A DNA stretch of 7,036 nt from Desulfurococcales archaeon (GTDB lineage: Archaea > Thermoproteota > Thermoprotei_A > Sulfolobales > NBVN01), in NCBI GenBank assembly GCA_027083115.1, contig JALWQN010000043.1:1-7036 (forward strand), in the 5' to 3' direction. Below are positions 5,076 through 7,036 of this stretch, piece by piece (the first letter of the stretch is position 1; each line of letters starts with the position of its first letter). The position numbers and the translations under genes were made by a program. A model generated the notes under the pieces. That model did no database searches. It was not told the origin of the DNA and saw only the letters and a program-made list of their open reading frames with translations.

Positions 5076-6043
5076 TACCCACCTAAAAAAGTTTTAACGT
5101 ACTCGGCTATAGCTCTTGCGAGTGGGGGAGGCACTGCCTCACCAACCTGATTGTATTGCTGATCCTTACCCCCATAAAAAATGTGGTGGTCCGGAAAACC
5201 CATGAGTCTAGCTTGCTCCCTAACCGTAAGTAACCTGTTCTCGTAGGGGTGAATAAATCTTGAGGAACCTAGTACGGTAGGAGCTACCTTCCTTGGATGA
5301 AGCCTAATTAAATTAGGTATTAGCTTACCTCCGGCCCCCTCAAACCTAATTACGGAGGCCCCCCATTTCGTTCTCGCAGCCCTCTTAAGCTTGCCTTTAC
5401 TGAGGTTTGGAGGGGGGTCATGATTAGGTATTACAGGATCTGGGGAGGGTGGTGGTAAATCACTTAACGCTTCCTTAACGCTAACTCTTCTTTCCTTCTT
5501 TTTCGGGACCAGTTTAATGTTAGATACGAACACCCTCACCCTATGTGAGGGTGTTCCATAATCCTCAGCCCTTAAGATATTGAAGAAGGTTTCATAACCT
5601 GCCGTCCTGAATTCGTGAGTTAAGGCATCCTTTAATCCATCATCAATTAATGCTGGCACATTCTCCATAATAAACACTTCAGGCTGTAAGCAATCAACGA
5701 ACCTTATGAATTCTAGAACAAGCCTGCCTTCAGGATCTTCATATAGTCTCTTTAGGGGTTCCTTCCTTCTGTTGGGGTTAGCTCCTGTATAGGGTTCGCA
5801 GGGAGGGGAACCTATCAGAACACTTATTTCCTCCTTAAGTATTTTCTTAAGGTCTGAGCAAGCGATTTTTCTTAGGTCCTCAGCAAGAGTTATTGTTTTA
5901 GGGAAGTTAGCTACGTAAGTGATTGCTGCGGCCCTATCGTTATCTACTGCCGCAATTATTCTGTAACCAGCTTCCTCAAAACCTCTTGAGAAACCGCCTC
6001 CACCAGCAAATAAATCAACTGTGCTTAATGAGTTCCTCCTCAC
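5075..6043 (-). CDS. DNA (cytosine-5-)-methyltransferase, stand-alone
   Basis: 322 codons. It transfers a methyl group from S-adenosylmethionine to C5 of cytosine in a short DNA target. The motifs are in order: I, D-L-F-A-G-G-G-G-F-S (10-19), binding SAM; IV, G-S-P-P-C-E-P-Y-T (78-86), with catalytic Cys82; VI, M-E-N-V-P (126-130); VIII, S-H-R-V-R-V-F (166-172); IX, R-L-L-T-V-R-E-Q-A-R-L-M-G-F-P (270-284); X, V-G-E-A-V-P-P-P-L-A-R-A-I-A (300-313). Motif IV has Glu and Tyr where Gln and Phe are common. The target-recognition region between VIII and IX is short. The GTG start at 6043 follows GAGG (6056-6053) by nine bases and lies inside tfe, overlapping it by 29 bases. No endonuclease gene is nearby, so it looks like an orphan enzyme (protection, regulation or mismatch marking). 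RNA as a substrate is less likely given the Dcm-like motif order. Confidence 0.9.
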   Translation of the reverse strand: MRRNSLSTVDLFAGGGGFSRGFEEAGYRIIAAVDNDRAAAITYVANFPKTITLAEDLRKIACSDLKKILKEEISVLIGSPPCEPYTGANPNRRKEPLKRLYEDPEGRLVLEFIRFVDCLQPEVFIMENVPALIDDGLKDALTHEFRTAGYETFFNILRAEDYGTPSHRVRVFVSNIKLVPKKKERRVSVKEALSDLPPPSPDPVIPNHDPPPNLSKGKLKRAARTKWGASVIRFEGAGGKLIPNLIRLHPRKVAPTVLGSSRFIHPYENRLLTVREQARLMGFPDHHIFYGGKDQQYNQVGEAVPPPLARAIAEYVKTFLGG

Positions 6044-6533
6044 GCTTTATTTCCTCTTCTAACTCACTGATTATCTTCCTCAACTTCTCTATAGTTTCTG
6101 AGTTGTCATCCGTAACTAGCTCGCTCCCGCACCTAGGGCATCTGAAGTCGTTCTCTAGTGCCTCATCATATGTTAATCTGACTCCATCAACAGGGCATAC
6201 GAAGAAGCTATTGCTTTCTTCATACTGAAGCCTTTCCTTAAGTTTCTCTAGCACGGCCTTCTTTCTCTTTAGCAAGACATGATTAATTCTTGTTGCGTCT
6301 ACCCTCCAGTAATAAATGTATCTGTTGTCGTTGGGGTTCCGCATTTTCTTGTAGGTAACTAATCCGATATTATGGAGTTCATAAAGAACTCTCCTCACTT
6401 CCTGCTCATCTATGCCTGTCTTCTTAACGATGTCTTCATCCAGCAGTTCCTTAGTGCTCTTTGAGAGCACCTTAAACACCTCACCCCCTGCAGGGCCTGT
6501 GTACTCCTCTATGAAAGCGTAAAGGTCCTTCAA
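6015..6533 (-). CDS. tfe: Transcription initiation factor E, alpha subunit (TFE)
   Basis: 172 codons from a TTG at 6533, chosen because GAGG (6544-6541) lies seven bases upstream; a longer TTG start at 6557 has no such site. TFE binds RNA polymerase with TBP and TFB and helps open the promoter. Residues about 5-85 form the extended winged helix (F-K-V-L-S-K-S-T-K-E-L-L-D-E-D-I-V-K-K-T-G, V-R-R-V-L-Y-E-L-H-N-I-G-L-V). A helical linker spans 86-105. A zinc-ribbon-like part follows: C-P-V-D-G-V-R-L-T-Y-D-E-A-L (113-126), then F-R-C-P-R-C-G-S (130-137). A charged C-terminal helix covers about 147-171. Where most TFEs have C-P-x-C, this one has C-P-V-D, leaving three cysteines (113, 132, 135) and an Asp116. 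The start is just after the trm56 stop codon, implying coupling, and the 3' end overlaps the methyltransferase gene. Confidence 0.9.
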   Translation of the reverse strand: MKDLYAFIEEYTGPAGGEVFKVLSKSTKELLDEDIVKKTGIDEQEVRRVLYELHNIGLVTYKKMRNPNDNRYIYYWRVDATRINHVLLKRKKAVLEKLKERLQYEESNSFFVCPVDGVRLTYDEALENDFRCPRCGSELVTDDNSETIEKLRKIISELEEEIKREEELIKHS

Positions 6534-6544
6534 GCTACTTCCTC
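6534..6544 (-). promoter_or_regulatory. Ribosome binding site deciding the tfe start
   Basis: Minus-strand GAGG (6544-6541), inside the last codons of trm56, is followed by seven bases and a TTG (6533-6531). This supports the shorter TFE start and translation coupled to the trm56 stop at 6537-6535. Confidence 0.55.
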
Positions 6545-7036
6545 TCCCCACACTCAATCACCTTCTTTTCCTTCGCGCTCGGAACTATACATAATTTGGC
6601 ATCAGGGAAAATAAAGTGTAGTTCTTTACCCTCAAATAGCCTATCAAGAAATACGGCGAGAGCAGCCACTTCGGAATGGGGTTGATTACCTATAGCTACG
6701 TTATAGTCAGCTAACTCATAAATTACTCTAGGTACTTTAGATGCACCAACAACAACTAATAAATTCTTTCTTGAGTTCCTTATTTCGTTAATCACTTGAT
6801 CAATATGTAGGCCATACATCGTTAAGTGAATCACCAAACCACCGCTAGCTCTCCAGCCCTTAATGTACTTGATACTGGGTATGCCGTCATCAACAAGGAA
6901 TTCCTTACCTCCCCACCTACCGGTAACGTCCTTAATCTTCTCCACTATTTTCTTGTCCTTAACATCAGCTATGAGGAAGCCGGATGCCCCGAATGCCCTG
7001 GCTGTAAGGCCGACATGAGTGGTTATTCTCTTATCT
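6535..7036 (-). CDS. trm56: tRNA (cytidine(56)-2'-O)-methyltransferase Trm56, N-terminus outside window
   Basis: The frame is open from the window edge: 166 residues are visible, starting D-K-R-I-T-T-H-V-G-L-T-A-R-A-F-G-A-S-G. The GTG at 6945 is internal and not the start. Trm56 is the archaeal SPOUT enzyme that methylates the 2'-hydroxyl of C56 in the T-loop of tRNAs, stabilising the elbow at high temperature. Family hallmarks are R-I-T-T-H-V-G-L-T-A-R-A-F near the start, V-I-H-L-T-M-Y-G-L-H, V-V-V-G-A-S-K-V-P-R-V-I-Y-E-L-A-D-Y-N-V-A-I-G-N as the SAM-binding knot region (quoted in part), and Q-P-H-S-E-V-A-A-L-A-V-F-L-D-R-L. Only about ten N-terminal residues should be missing. It is the first visible gene of a tight operon with tfe, the DNA methyltransferase and the SPOUT-like gene; its promoter is not in view. 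Confidence 0.95.
   Translation of the reverse strand, partial: DKRITTHVGLTARAFGASGFLIADVKDKKIVEKIKDVTGRWGGKEFLVDDGIPSIKYIKGWRASGGLVIHLTMYGLHIDQVINEIRNSRKNLLVVVGASKVPRVIYELADYNVAIGNQPHSEVAALAVFLDRLFEGKELHFIFPDAKLCIVPSAKEKKVIECGERK

Noticed and set aside
6035..6040. Strong AGGAGG just inside the DNA methyltransferase gene as evidence for a later start
   Set aside because: No ATG, GTG or TTG follows it in frame before motif I. The bases simply encode Arg-Arg at codons 2-3.
5075..6945. Restriction-modification or other defence island around the C5 methyltransferase
   Set aside because: Neighbours are Trm56, TFE and a SPOUT-like protein. No nuclease, helicase or integrase is present in view.
1..7036. 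CRISPR array, tRNA/rRNA gene, insertion sequence or attachment site
   Set aside because: No regularly spaced repeats, cloverleaf-like sequence, transposase or target-site duplication was seen on either strand.

Overview
The window reads as a chromosomal segment of a hyperthermophilic crenarchaeon (phylum Thermoproteota; a Desulfurococcales-like order is a guess). The evidence is a recognisable archaeal Trm56 and an archaeal TFE-alpha, TATA-box promoters with very short leaders on first genes, Shine-Dalgarno (SD) sites on internal genes, many GTG/TTG starts, and an S26B-type (Ser/His/Asp) signal peptidase. Every supported gene lies on the minus strand, so transcription runs from high to low coordinates. 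Genes cover almost everything; the longest gaps are about 180 and 110 bases.

Right half (7036 to 4608): a compact housekeeping-type operon in the order trm56 (5' end outside the window), tfe, a cytosine-C5 DNA methyltransferase, and a small protein resembling SpoU/SPOUT methylases. Adjacent genes touch or overlap (tfe/methyltransferase by 29 bases, methyltransferase/SPOUT-like gene by 1 base). No restriction enzyme accompanies the methyltransferase.

Left half (4529 to 1): a surface-fibre locus. A winged-helix regulator with its own promoter comes first. Next is a strongly promoted pair of paralogous secreted proteins (3157-3717 and 2430-3125). Both have the TasA-type N-terminus, a central N-x-GTIPVK segment and a C-terminal A-x-QWN strand, as in Bacillus TasA and in the archaeal bundling pili of Pyrobaculum. 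A separate promoter then drives a polytopic SipW-like signal peptidase, and four bases after it comes a DUF5305-type membrane protein. That last gene is broken by an in-frame TGA, and the same frame stays open to the window edge.

Proposed working model (inference): the signal peptidase matures the two TasA-like subunits, which assemble outside the cell by donor-strand exchange into matrix fibres. The DUF5305 protein is an accessory membrane component. The winged-helix protein may control the locus through palindromes that sit between the TATA box and the start codon at all three promoters. The most notable points are this fibre system, the interrupted DUF5305 gene, the promoter palindromes, and a 5-methylcytosine-type methyltransferase inside a basal transcription/tRNA-modification operon.
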